DNA from: Peribacillus simplex NBRC 15720 = DSM 1321
GTDB lineage: Bacteria; Bacillota; Bacilli; Bacillales; DSM-1321
Direction of reading: 5' to 3'
DNA length: 64,000 nt
Assembly: GCF_002243645.1 (NCBI RefSeq)
Contig: NZ_CP017704.1
Coordinates: 1,837,501 to 1,901,500 of the forward strand
Shown: positions 37,192 to 46,425 of the stretch, piece by piece
Position numbering within the stretch: the stretch's first letter is position 1
How the letters are laid out: each line of letters opens with the position of its first letter
Position numbers and translations under genes: made by a program
Notes under the pieces: model-generated
Told to the model about the DNA's origin: nothing
Database searches by the model: none
The model's input: the letters and a program-made list of their open reading frames with translations, nothing else

Positions 37192-38211
37192 TTATGGGAC
37201 TTCCTTATTCCCCTCTTCAATATCCAACATATCCAACAGGAAGATGAAGATCGGTATTCCGATGATCAATCCCCATATCCCAAGGAAATGCTCGGAAAAC
37301 AATAGGATGATAAAGGTGAAAAATGTTGGAAGATTTGTTTTTGCCGACATGAATTTCGGATTTAAAATATAGCTTTCAAGTGCATGGATCACAACAATCA
37401 TGATTAACACAGCAATCACTTTGGGCATGCCGCCGATGCTATAGGCAATCATGCTAAGTGGAATGAGGGAGATGATGACCCCTGCAACCGGAATCAAACC
37501 CAGGAAGAATATCATGATCCCTAGACCGAGTAATTGCGGGAAGCCAAGAATCCATAAGAAAGTTACAGATAGGACAGCATTCGTAATGGCTATCAAGAAC
37601 TGGACCTCAATCACCTTTCCGAATGAATTGATGAATTTGACGCCAAAGTGGCTTAAGTTTATAAAGAAAGATTTGAATTTGGCCCGCTTGAATTTAGAAG
37701 TGAAACGAATGATTTTATCTTTTTCCAATAAGAAAAATAGACTAAGCAACATGGAAATGAAAATTTGAAATGCCAGTTTACCGAAATCGGATATATAAAG
37801 ATAGAGTGTATTCATCTGTGTTTGAAGATCGAGCGGCGATCGCAGCTCGTTCATTATATTAATGGCATATTGAATGACCCTACTATCTGGTGGATGTTGA
37901 AAGAAGTAAACGATTTGTGTCACTAATTCCGTGAATTGTAGCGTAATGACCGGTAGATATTTATAAAGAACGATGGCTAAACAAGAAATGACGACTGCAT
38001 ATAAAAAGCTTATAACAACCTTAGAGTTGATATGCACCACTTTATTCAGCCGAATCATGATAAATTGCTCCAGCCTTCCCATCAGGAAAGTGAAAACAAA
38101 TGTGAATAACACGATATTAACCATACTGCCGATGCTTATTAAAAAGAGAACTAACACAATTAATGTAATTAACCTTGAAAAACCTTCGCTTTGCAAATAC
38201 TCTTTTACCAC
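37192..38211 (-). CDS. AI-2E family (UPF0118/DUF20) membrane transporter
   Basis: 339 residues, about eight hydrophobic segments. Features of the family: LGLIPVAGVIISLIPLSMIAY, the ESYILNPKFMSAKTNLPTFF segment and a C-terminal LLFSEHFLGIWGLIIGIPIFIFLLDML. Some relatives export AI-2 or act as Na+/H+ or tolerance transporters; no assignment can be made here. Stands alone on the minus strand. Confidence 0.88.
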   Translation of the reverse strand: MVKEYLQSEGFSRLITLIVLVLFLISIGSMVNIVLFTFVFTFLMGRLEQFIMIRLNKVVHINSKVVISFLYAVVISCLAIVLYKYLPVITLQFTELVTQIVYFFQHPPDSRVIQYAINIMNELRSPLDLQTQMNTLYLYISDFGKLAFQIFISMLLSLFFLLEKDKIIRFTSKFKRAKFKSFFINLSHFGVKFINSFGKVIEVQFLIAITNAVLSVTFLWILGFPQLLGLGIMIFFLGLIPVAGVIISLIPLSMIAYSIGGMPKVIAVLIMIVVIHALESYILNPKFMSAKTNLPTFFTFIILLFSEHFLGIWGLIIGIPIFIFLLDMLDIEEGNKEVP

Positions 38212-38406
38212 TTACCTATCTCCTAACTACCATTCTGCCGTGATAATTCCTTCTACCTTTTATTTTACACGTAATTGAGGGATTCTACTACAATTACCTT
38301 CCATTGACAACAAAATTATTTGAATAATCAATAAGACCCATGATGGAGATGTAGTTAAGACCTTTTTCGAAAATTCGATCATTAATTTCACAGCCATTTC
38401 TGCATG

Positions 38407-38433
38407 AAAAAACATCTGCCAAATGGGCAGATG
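38407..38433 (-). terminator. Terminator after the small HTH gene
   Basis: Minus strand CATCTGCC / GGCAGATG stem, 5-nt loop, then TTTTTT. Confidence 0.85.
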
Positions 38434-38664
38434 CTAATCTTCATCCTTCACATCGATATCTTCGGGGATGCGTTCGTTATAATAATCCGCTAATTGCTTC
38501 TTATATTTCTCCATCTGTTCAAGATGCATATTAAACTGCTCTTTAAAAATCAAATGCTGCTCACCATCATGAACGGTGCGAATTTTATTTTGAACGATCA
38601 AACTTTCTATATAAGATTCCGGCATTGATAAATATTCCGCAGTCTCTTTTACTGTCAAGTACAT
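38434..38664 (-). CDS. Excisionase-like small HTH (HTH_17) protein
   Basis: 76 residues. The N-terminal 50 (YLTVKETAEYLSMPESYIESLIVQNKIRTVHDGEQHLIFKEQF) form the winged-helix of the excisionase/MerR-like HTH_17 family, with the family's Y-L-x-V-x-E-x-A-x-Y-L start. The tail is acidic and helical. No integrase or other phage gene is nearby, so it is more likely a housekeeping DNA-binding protein than a phage excisionase. Confidence 0.8.
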   Translation of the reverse strand: MYLTVKETAEYLSMPESYIESLIVQNKIRTVHDGEQHLIFKEQFNMHLEQMEKYKKQLADYYNERIPEDIDVKDED

Positions 38665-38925
38665 GCCTTCACCCCTTTTCCTCTCTAACTATACTAGATA
38701 TGGGGCATTATTTGAAGTGCTTGATCTTTGATTGAAAATCCCTTCAATGCCAAGGAAAGGACGAAACCGGATTCAGGGTTTTTGGCATGTAACCTCCCAG
38801 CTTACTCGATTTCCGCAAATGGAACATTTTGCACGAAATCCCAAACAATAACTTACAATCCCTTCCAATAACATGTAAGATAATGTTAAAGTAATATATC
38901 CATAGATTAAGAGGAGTGGACAAAA

Positions 38926-39852
38926 ATGACCTTCTTTTATGTCATTCTTGCGGCAATTTTTGCTGTTTTCCTGGTCAATTTCTTTAAAGGGCTAAGTGAA
39001 CCGGCTAAATTAGAACGCTATCAAAATGAATTCCGCAAATACCATGCGGAAACTTTAGATCTGCATGCAACGGAAATCGTTTCAGAAGCATTGATTGAAA
39101 AGCTTAATAAAGCACTGGATTTCAGCTATATGGAAAAGGTCAATGCTGAATTCCGACTGACGCATCCACGGGACTCACAGATAAAGGTCAATCAGGCTTG
39201 GCGTGAATTGAAACGCTATATGATTATGGCTGCAGTGTTTGGAAAAGTTGAAATGTTTAATTCAGTCATCGATGAGTTATGGCATATCATGTTGAAATAT
39301 AGACAGGAATATGATGAGTTTTGCCAGGCTTTCATCGGTAGGACCATTCAGCACCATCCTCATTCAGAACCTGTTTTCAAACCCGAAGAGCGCACTCTTT
39401 TTGACTTTTACTATGTACAGCTATTTACGGTGGACTCCCATTCCATTCAAAAATGGGGCAAATTTTTCAAACATGATAAAGGGCAAACGCTTCTCCGCGA
39501 TTTTGAAACGTTGGAGCTGGAGCAGTTAAAAGAGAAATATATGCGGAACCCGACAAGTATACAAGCGGAACGGACCTTTGAATCTTTCACTTCCCAATTT
39601 AAAGAAAATCGCCCCATGACAGAATTGAATTGGCGGAAAACGTACGACCAGACGGACTACGCAGCTCCTGCCTATTTCACTTATGCAAGCACCGATGATT
39701 TTGACAGCGAATTTAAAGATATTTTCGGGAATGAATCGAACACAGTTTCCTCTGGATCCAGCCATGCCGGTCATGGTGATCATAACAGTTCTCATGACGG
39801 CAGTTCTGATTCCTCTTCCAGCTGTTCTTCATGCAGTTCCTGTTCGTCTTGA
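38926..39852 (+). CDS. Membrane-anchored protein with DUF1399-like WH...YxxFC motif and His/Ser/Cys tail
   Basis: 308 residues. An N-terminal hydrophobic segment (2-19) anchors a soluble domain with W119-H120, Y-x2-F-C133 and HH-PH (143-146), resembling the LWHxHxxxxxxYxxFC core of DUF1399/glycine-rich-domain proteins and of TIGR04222-like membrane proteins. The last ~45 residues are low complexity: SHAGHGDHNSSHDGSS followed by SDSSSSCSSCSSCSS. Such tails may bind metal, form disulfides, or be modified. Start ATG after GAGGAGTGG; monocistronic with its own terminator. Function unknown. Confidence 0.75.
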   Translation: MTFFYVILAAIFAVFLVNFFKGLSEPAKLERYQNEFRKYHAETLDLHATEIVSEALIEKLNKALDFSYMEKVNAEFRLTHPRDSQIKVNQAWRELKRYMIMAAVFGKVEMFNSVIDELWHIMLKYRQEYDEFCQAFIGRTIQHHPHSEPVFKPEERTLFDFYYVQLFTVDSHSIQKWGKFFKHDKGQTLLRDFETLELEQLKEKYMRNPTSIQAERTFESFTSQFKENRPMTELNWRKTYDQTDYAAPAYFTYASTDDFDSEFKDIFGNESNTVSSGSSHAGHGDHNSSHDGSSDSSSSCSSCSSCSS

Positions 39853-39857
39853 GCATC

Positions 39858-39888
39858 AAAAAAACGCTTGGAAAACCCAAGCGTTTTT
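39858..39888 (+). terminator. Terminator after the His/Ser/Cys-tailed protein gene
   Basis: AAAAACGCTTGG / CCAAGCGTTTTT, 5-nt loop. Confidence 0.9.
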
Positions 39889-39966
39889 ACTTTGCCCTAT
39901 TATCCGTTACGCCTTTTTCATGTCCCCGCATCTTCTTCATTAACCAAACAGTGAATTAACGATTAA

Positions 39967-42900
39967 TTAATTCCACCGATTGAACCAATTCTTGATCCTT
40001 TGTTTATTTTTCTCAAGTACCTCCTTCGATGTCCGGTTGTCTTTTTGTTTTTTCCATTCAAAGAAAGATGCAATTCCGATAAGCAGACCTCCGCCGATGA
40101 TTAAATACAGCCACCATGGCATCTCGCCCCACATCGAATTGGTATTCATATAGACATTGAATAAAATGGTCCCAGTTCCAGCGATGAAATAGGATTTGTA
40201 TTTCATCATGAATCCAAAGAGCATTGCTGCCAATGAAACCGTGCCGATAATGAGGGCATCATATAAGGTGTTACCTGCCATTGCATCAATAATCAAGGCT
40301 AAAAATAAGAGGAAAACAATACCACTCTCGATATATTGTGTGATTTTTCCTTTAACAAAGATTTTCCTCATCAGAGTGGTGCTGACAATGAACAGCGGCA
40401 GAATATTCACCTCTTCCTCAAGTACAGGAGGTATCGTGAGCTGATCGACAATGACCCAATACGGATATAGACTGAACAATATTGCTGCAGCCAACTGGGA
40501 TCTTCTTTCCAACATGCCTGTAGTGATGCTTCTCATCAAAATGAAATAGGCCGGAATCAGAAGTGCCACGAAGATTTCCAAAATGAAATGTGCTGGTCCC
40601 CCCGTCAAAACATCCATATTCATGGCAAGAAGAAACAGCAGACCATAGACTCTGTAAAAATCCAATTGAAGTACTGCCCCGCCCTTATCAAGCAATCCTT
40701 TAAAGAATTTCCTGCTTAGCAGTACCATTATGGCCATACACCCAAAAAGGACTGCCGCTCCAACGAAAGGCTGTAATGTGTCCGCGTACATGATGATGGT
40801 CCAATACGGATACAAACTGAGAACTCCCGTCAGCCAAACGTAGATGCCTTTTTCTTTTACATCCTTTGTGAAACTTCCAATCAAGATGAAGTATACCGTG
40901 ATCAAGAGTGATACAAAAACTTCGAGTAACTGGGTCAATGTTTCAGTTACTGGAATTCCCCGATTCATGGCCAGTAAAAACAGCAGGCCATATATCCTGT
41001 ATGCATCAATGTTAATACCTGTTTCTTCCTTTTTGATTAAACCATCGAAATAACGCCGGCTTAAAAGCAGCATCCCTGACATACAGCCGAAAAGGAATAT
41101 CAATCCCATTACAACCGATAAACTGTCGGCATAGCCCACGATGATTAAGAAGGGATACAGACTGACTAGTGCAGCAATATTGGAATAGATTTTCCTTTCT
41201 AGCTTTTCCGCTGTCAAGCTTCTCAGGAAAATGAAATAAGCGGTTAACAGAAGCGAAACAAAGACTTGGAGTAACTGATACTTAGCATCATTAAAAACCT
41301 CCACATTCATATCGATCAAAAAGAATAAACCATAGATCCTGAAAGGATCAAAGTTGATGATGCCAGATCCATTTTTCTTGAGTAACCCGCTGGAATACAG
41401 CCTGCTTAACAACAACATTCCTACCATACAGCCAAAAAGAACTGCCAAACTCGTGACGATTGGGAGTGTATGGGCATAGTCTATGATATTGATGAATGGG
41501 AAAATGCCGATGATGGCCGCTATTCCCGAGTAAATGCTTTTTTCTTTCTTATAGATCGTGAATCTTCCCATAAGGATGAAGTAGCTAGGTAACAGCAGGG
41601 TAACAAATATCCCCAAAATCGCAGAACCTGTATCGCTCATAAACACTTCCAGATTCAGAGTACACAGATATAACAAGCCAAAAATCCGATAATAATCAAT
41701 GACTCTCTTCGTTCCCTCTTGGTTGAGCAATCCTTTGAAATGGCGTCTGCTAGCCATCACCATCACAGCCATACATACAAGCAATACGATAATTGCCATA
41801 ACCAAAGGTAATATATTTACATACATATTATAGAAGATGAACGCCAGACTTAGAGGAACCACAACATAGTTCCGCCAATTCCTTTTCATGAGCAGATACC
41901 AGGCAAACAAGATCTGTACAGTCATCACTCCTACCCAGACCAATTCCCTGTTAAGCGGAAAATCCCGGATTGCAGTTTCCAATATAGATATGCTTATTCC
42001 TAAATGAATGAATGGAATAAGATAATACTCCATTATGCCTTTCCAATTCTTATTGGAAACCGACCACAGAATGGTTATGAGTCCTGCTGTTATCATCATG
42101 CATATTGATGTAATGAATGCCATTTGCCCCACGTTTGTTAAAAATAAATGGGCCTGCAGGAAAAGGGCTGAAAACCCTAGGTACGTAAAGACGTATTTTT
42201 CCCATTTCACATGTGCCCTTAAAGCACTCAAAATATAAATCAACAGTTGTGCAACATATAGGAACGGTGAACTTTCCGAATAAACAATAAGCAAATATCC
42301 AACGGGAATCGCCAGTAAATTGGCAAGGTGACTAGTATATTGAAAGTACAATTTCCCATTTTTCGAATATTTCCCAAGCCATTCTCCTAAAAGGAAAAAG
42401 ATAATAGGACCTAGCAGCACAAACGCAATCTTCAACACCATTGAACCAAAATCAAAAACATCGTAGAGTGAAGCATATAGGCCGGCACTTGTAATCACGA
42501 CAGGCACCCAGAATATGTGCTTCCGATGTATATGGACGGACCAGCCGTTTATTACAGTAGCTATGGCAATGGCTCCGCTTGCCTCCAAAGGATTCAGTGA
42601 ATCGAATGGAATCGATATCAAGGAAAGGAAGGAAAGAATCTGTCCGCTACATGCAAAAACAGGAAAGAATTTATGATATCCCTTTTTAAATGTGTAAGCT
42701 GCACCGATGGAAATCAGTGAAACCCCCATTAAATAGACGCTGAACATTATATTTGATCGGACCCACTCTAAACTCTCCAACAAATATGGATAGAAAGCAA
42801 CCAAAGCCAGTACGAAAGTGATTGGAAATCCGTATATGGCTTTTTCCTTCATATGCTTTGATTCGTCTTTTATATATGTGATGAAGAAGAGCCCAGAGAT

Positions 42901-44637
42901 CATGGCGAGCTCTGCACTAACTGCAAGCCAATCCATTTCGCTGAATTTACTGGTCAGTATCACTAACATGATCATTGGGGAGATAAGTAAGATACTCTTC
43001 TTAAACAGGCTATACCTTGGGTGACGGTTATATATATAGACTCCAAGATATTGAATGACCTGTACAACAAAAAACAGATTTAATATGGTAGAAAAAGAGA
43101 CTGGCAAGGCAAAGAAAAGATATAGGAACGCTAAGTCGAAAACAACCACAGCTGGGTACGTGAAGCTTGAATTTCTCGAATGAAGGGAAACATAGACAAG
43201 CTGAGCGGATACTATCATGAGCGCGATGAATATTTGCGCATAGTTCTCCTGGTACACCATCGCATTACTATATAAGAAAACGATCCCGCTCTCAATCAAA
43301 CTGGTGAACATGAAGTTCTTGGAAAGCTTAGTCATTTTGGATTTAGCCAGATATTTCGATAGCACAGTAAAAATGATTGGTACAAATGCAAAAGCAATGA
43401 TCATGTACTCACTTAAAAATGAGTTAAAAATAAAATGGATATATCCATACGTGAATACGGCGCTAAAAGCCATTTCATAATATTTTTTTTGGAATTTGAC
43501 CGAAAAAATTAAAAACAAAACGGAAAAGACCATCAACGTTAGCGAATACACCAAGTTACTTGAAAATAACGTCAGTATCACAAAGGCTTCCACGATGATC
43601 TTAAACTGGATGAATTGAAAAATGAATGGTTTAAATAACGTTAATGCTTTTTGATTTTTCAATTGCTCAATATTCCATAATAGTATTAAATTAAGAATGC
43701 CAATCGCCCAAAACATCCACTCGATAGTCGGCGTCACAAAAGCCAATCCGAAATAGCAGGTAATGCCGAACGTGAATATCGAAATGAAAATGAATATTTT
43801 CGACTTAAAGTAGTCAGCAATCTTACAATAAATGGATAAGCAAAGTAACCCTCCAAGAAAACCCAGAAGCCCTCGCCCCCCACCATTAAGTGAAAGGTAC
43901 TCTCCAAAAATCCGATAATATGAAGCTGATAAAATCGTAATCGGAATGAATAAACCCGCTAGCGTCAGGAATGCAAAAGCGGTCTGTTTAATTTTCAGCT
44001 TCGAAGCGATGAAGGCCATCCCTGTAAAAATGACGGATACCATTCCAATGAAGAAAACTTTCAGGACCGCATTTAGATCCCCCCATGAAGAGGTTGCTAA
44101 AATCAACCCTCCAAACAGAAGCAATATGACCCCAGTGAGCAGGATGACAGAGATATTCCGTTCCCTGATTTGCTCAGGTGTTTTCTTCGGCTTTGTCGGT
44201 TTTACCGGTTTCTCCCGCTTGATGGCCTGCTGTTCAATAACCGGTTTCCTATCAGTGATCTCCTTGACAGGTTCAAGACTATCCTCCAAAACGGATTCAA
44301 TAGGATCATACCCGGCCTTCTCATTCTTCATTATCGATTCTTTCGATTTACCAGATTCCCGTAATTTCAATGAAGATTCTTCAATCAGCCTATCTTGAAC
44401 CTTCATCTCGGCACTTTCACCGATAATCGTTTCATGTGCTCGGATGGACTTCTTTTTTTCATGCTCTAAGCGCTTTTGTTTATGGAGGGCTAATTGGAAA
44501 TGCCGATTATATGCCCTGCTAATCCGGATATATTCTGATTTAGGAATGAGCCGCCTTTCCAATAAAACATCCAGCTCTTCTTGGAAAATACGCTTCCTTC
44601 TTTCTAATGTCATTTCTTCGTTTGAAGAATCATTCAT
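39967..44637 (-). CDS. Giant polytopic membrane protein (1556 aa) with tandem repeat modules
   Basis: Residues 1-160 are hydrophilic and helical (TLERRKRIFQEELDVLLERRL ... PEQIRER), predicted cytoplasmic; from 161 on the protein is almost entirely hydrophobic segments, several dozen in all. Residues ~980-1440 are four tandem modules of 114-116 residues sharing YRI(Y/F)GLLFL, FVSLLL.YFIL, SLYPF and LFGCM.GMLLLSR.Y..GL; a worn fifth copy precedes them. The start of the membrane part (LLTGVILLLFGGLILATSSW) and the N-terminal helices resemble the DUF2157 protein at 49.7 kb, so I place it in that broad group. ATG at 44637 after AAGGGGAATCTTGGG. No catalytic motif seen; function unknown. Confidence 0.85.
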   Translation of the reverse strand: MNDSSNEEMTLERRKRIFQEELDVLLERRLIPKSEYIRISRAYNRHFQLALHKQKRLEHEKKKSIRAHETIIGESAEMKVQDRLIEESSLKLRESGKSKESIMKNEKAGYDPIESVLEDSLEPVKEITDRKPVIEQQAIKREKPVKPTKPKKTPEQIRERNISVILLTGVILLLFGGLILATSSWGDLNAVLKVFFIGMVSVIFTGMAFIASKLKIKQTAFAFLTLAGLFIPITILSASYYRIFGEYLSLNGGGRGLLGFLGGLLCLSIYCKIADYFKSKIFIFISIFTFGITCYFGLAFVTPTIEWMFWAIGILNLILLWNIEQLKNQKALTLFKPFIFQFIQFKIIVEAFVILTLFSSNLVYSLTLMVFSVLFLIFSVKFQKKYYEMAFSAVFTYGYIHFIFNSFLSEYMIIAFAFVPIIFTVLSKYLAKSKMTKLSKNFMFTSLIESGIVFLYSNAMVYQENYAQIFIALMIVSAQLVYVSLHSRNSSFTYPAVVVFDLAFLYLFFALPVSFSTILNLFFVVQVIQYLGVYIYNRHPRYSLFKKSILLISPMIMLVILTSKFSEMDWLAVSAELAMISGLFFITYIKDESKHMKEKAIYGFPITFVLALVAFYPYLLESLEWVRSNIMFSVYLMGVSLISIGAAYTFKKGYHKFFPVFACSGQILSFLSLISIPFDSLNPLEASGAIAIATVINGWSVHIHRKHIFWVPVVITSAGLYASLYDVFDFGSMVLKIAFVLLGPIIFFLLGEWLGKYSKNGKLYFQYTSHLANLLAIPVGYLLIVYSESSPFLYVAQLLIYILSALRAHVKWEKYVFTYLGFSALFLQAHLFLTNVGQMAFITSICMMITAGLITILWSVSNKNWKGIMEYYLIPFIHLGISISILETAIRDFPLNRELVWVGVMTVQILFAWYLLMKRNWRNYVVVPLSLAFIFYNMYVNILPLVMAIIVLLVCMAVMVMASRRHFKGLLNQEGTKRVIDYYRIFGLLYLCTLNLEVFMSDTGSAILGIFVTLLLPSYFILMGRFTIYKKEKSIYSGIAAIIGIFPFINIIDYAHTLPIVTSLAVLFGCMVGMLLLSRLYSSGLLKKNGSGIINFDPFRIYGLFFLIDMNVEVFNDAKYQLLQVFVSLLLTAYFIFLRSLTAEKLERKIYSNIAALVSLYPFLIIVGYADSLSVVMGLIFLFGCMSGMLLLSRRYFDGLIKKEETGINIDAYRIYGLLFLLAMNRGIPVTETLTQLLEVFVSLLITVYFILIGSFTKDVKEKGIYVWLTGVLSLYPYWTIIMYADTLQPFVGAAVLFGCMAIMVLLSRKFFKGLLDKGGAVLQLDFYRVYGLLFLLAMNMDVLTGGPAHFILEIFVALLIPAYFILMRSITTGMLERRSQLAAAILFSLYPYWVIVDQLTIPPVLEEEVNILPLFIVSTTLMRKIFVKGKITQYIESGIVFLLFLALIIDAMAGNTLYDALIIGTVSLAAMLFGFMMKYKSYFIAGTGTILFNVYMNTNSMWGEMPWWLYLIIGGGLLIGIASFFEWKKQKDNRTSKEVLEKNKQRIKNWFNRWN
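40325..41705 (-). repeat. Four tandem coding repeats within the giant membrane protein
   Basis: Anchor codons for YRIxGL recur near 41680, 41332, 40990 and 40645 (spacings 348, 342 and 345 bp, i.e. 116, 114 and 115 codons). DNA identity is only moderate, so the duplications are old. Boundaries approximate. Confidence 0.8.
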
Positions 44638-44780
44638 CCCAAGATTCCCCTTCCTTCAAATAGACCTTCTATCATCTTATGTATAATCTCTTTTCGGTAA
44701 TAACAAAGTTTTTCCATTTTTTAAATATTTAGGATGCTATGCATATGAAACAACGAAGCCAGTGTTGTTCCTCCTGACTC

Positions 44781-44812
44781 AAAAAAAAGAATGACTTCCA
44801 TTGAAGCCATTC
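44781..44812 (-). terminator. Terminator after the MFS gene
   Basis: Minus strand GAATGGCTTC / GAAGTCATTC then eight T; overlaps the MFS stop codon. Confidence 0.88.
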
Positions 44813-46016
44813 AACGTCTTTCCATTAATTTTACTTTATCCTCGCTCCTGATTATGCATAAATAAACAATCATTGATATGAAAATCGAGGCTGCTGCCGT
44901 GATATAGATGCTCCTATAGCCGAAGAGGAAGCCTATCTGCCCGAACACGATGGCACCTATGCCCACTCCAAGATCGAAAAATGAAAAGTATGTTGCATTC
45001 GCCATCGCCTTCCGATTAGGTGCCGTCTTTTCAATCGACCATGCCTGCAGCGTTGGCTGGACAGAACCGAATCCAAATCCATATAGCACTGCCGCAATGT
45101 AAAGGACCGTTTCACTCGGCATCCACGCAAGCAGCAGCATCCCAGCCATGATAAGTACTGTTGAAGGCACGAATATGGCTCGATGTCCCCTTCGGTCATA
45201 TAATCGACCCGCGAATAATCTCGTGACCATAAGGGCCATTGCATATACTAAAAAGTACCACTGAATTCCATCTACACCTTTTTCCGCTGTATACAGGGGA
45301 AGGAAGGTTGCAATTCCACCGAATGTAACGGAGATGAAGAAAATGAGCAAAGATGGCTGAAGGGCACTTTTTTCATATATATCAAACCTTTTGGCTCTGA
45401 CAGCCGCCGAAGGATCACTTTCCGCTTTTTGATACCGGATAAGTGATGCTGCAATGATGGCAAACAATCCTAATAATGAGCAGATCAAAAACAACTCTTG
45501 AAAAGGAAGGACCGTAACTAGAAAAAGACCCAATGATGGCCCGAACGCCAGTGCTAAGTTACCCGATAATCCGTAATACCCCATCCCCTCACCACGCCGT
45601 TTCGCAGGGATTATATCGGAAGCAATCGTCCCTGAAGCCGTTGAAGAGAATCCCCAGCCGACGCCCTGTACAATCCGCATCATGAATAACAAGCCGATGC
45701 TCCCCATAAAACCGAAGGAACCCACCGACAATGCAAAAATGGCTAACCCGGCAAGAAAAACGATGCGCCTTCCCTTCGTCTCCAATAACCTGCCGGCAAT
45801 TGGCCGAACAAGCAAGGCCGAAAAAGTGAAGATACCAAGGACAGCCCCCACCAGGCGGTCGTCACCGCCAAGCTGTTCTACAAACAGCGGGAGGGTCGGC
45901 ATCGTCATTTGAAACCCCATGAAGATGCACATATTTGCCAAACAGATCATGATGAAATCACGTGTCCAGATTTTATCAGTCCCTCTTACCCGATCATCCA
46001 CTAAGGTTTCCCTCAT
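44811..46016 (-). CDS. MFS transporter
   Basis: 401 residues, 12 hydrophobic segments. Motif A in the 2-3 loop (GRLLETKGRRIVFLAGL) and again in the second half (AGRLYDRRGHRAIFVPS); the fifth helix has FGPSLGLFLV. Typical DHA1-type drug exporter family. Start ATG after GAAGGGAT. Monocistronic; substrate unknown. Confidence 0.9.
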   Translation of the reverse strand: MRETLVDDRVRGTDKIWTRDFIMICLANMCIFMGFQMTMPTLPLFVEQLGGDDRLVGAVLGIFTFSALLVRPIAGRLLETKGRRIVFLAGLAIFALSVGSFGFMGSIGLLFMMRIVQGVGWGFSSTASGTIASDIIPAKRRGEGMGYYGLSGNLALAFGPSLGLFLVTVLPFQELFLICSLLGLFAIIAASLIRYQKAESDPSAAVRAKRFDIYEKSALQPSLLIFFISVTFGGIATFLPLYTAEKGVDGIQWYFLVYAMALMVTRLFAGRLYDRRGHRAIFVPSTVLIMAGMLLLAWMPSETVLYIAAVLYGFGFGSVQPTLQAWSIEKTAPNRKAMANATYFSFFDLGVGIGAIVFGQIGFLFGYRSIYITAAASIFISMIVYLCIIRSEDKVKLMERR

Positions 46017-46112
46017 ATCCCTTCACCTTCTAATTAAAATAGTTATTGCCAGTTTACTAAAATTGGTTAAAATAAGCGAATGATTTATTTCGTGTACCTA
46101 AATATATATATA

Positions 46113-46141
46113 TAAATAAAAGCCCAGTATGACACTGGGCT
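46113..46141 (-). terminator. Probable terminator between the diguanylate cyclase and MFS genes
   Basis: AGCCCAGT / ACTGGGCT stem, 5-nt loop, followed on the minus strand by TTTTATTTATA. It lies ~280 bp beyond the cyclase stop. The 409-bp gap 46017-46425 holds no convincing gene, only a short protein-like fragment noted in the findings. Confidence 0.65.
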
Positions 46142-46425
46142 CCCCCTTTTAACATTCATAATGAAAAGCTTACATAACTATTTCCGTCCACTTACCTTCC
46201 ATATGCAAACTAATAATTTGGGTTCGCCATGCTGTAATACAAAATTCCATTGCTTCTATTCATCATTCATACAGCGGAACGACTCCGAATACTTTTAGTT
46301 GAAACGACTCCCGCCAATCTAATGGAATTTCCTTAAATTCAAAATTCCATTAAACAATCCAGGAATCAACCATTCTGATAGTGAGGAATGGTAGTCTCGC
46401 CCTATCTTATTGTATCCCATATCGT

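Noticed and set aside
38434..38664. Phage excisionase
   Set aside because: The HTH_17 domain is shared by many housekeeping proteins and no recombinase lies nearby.
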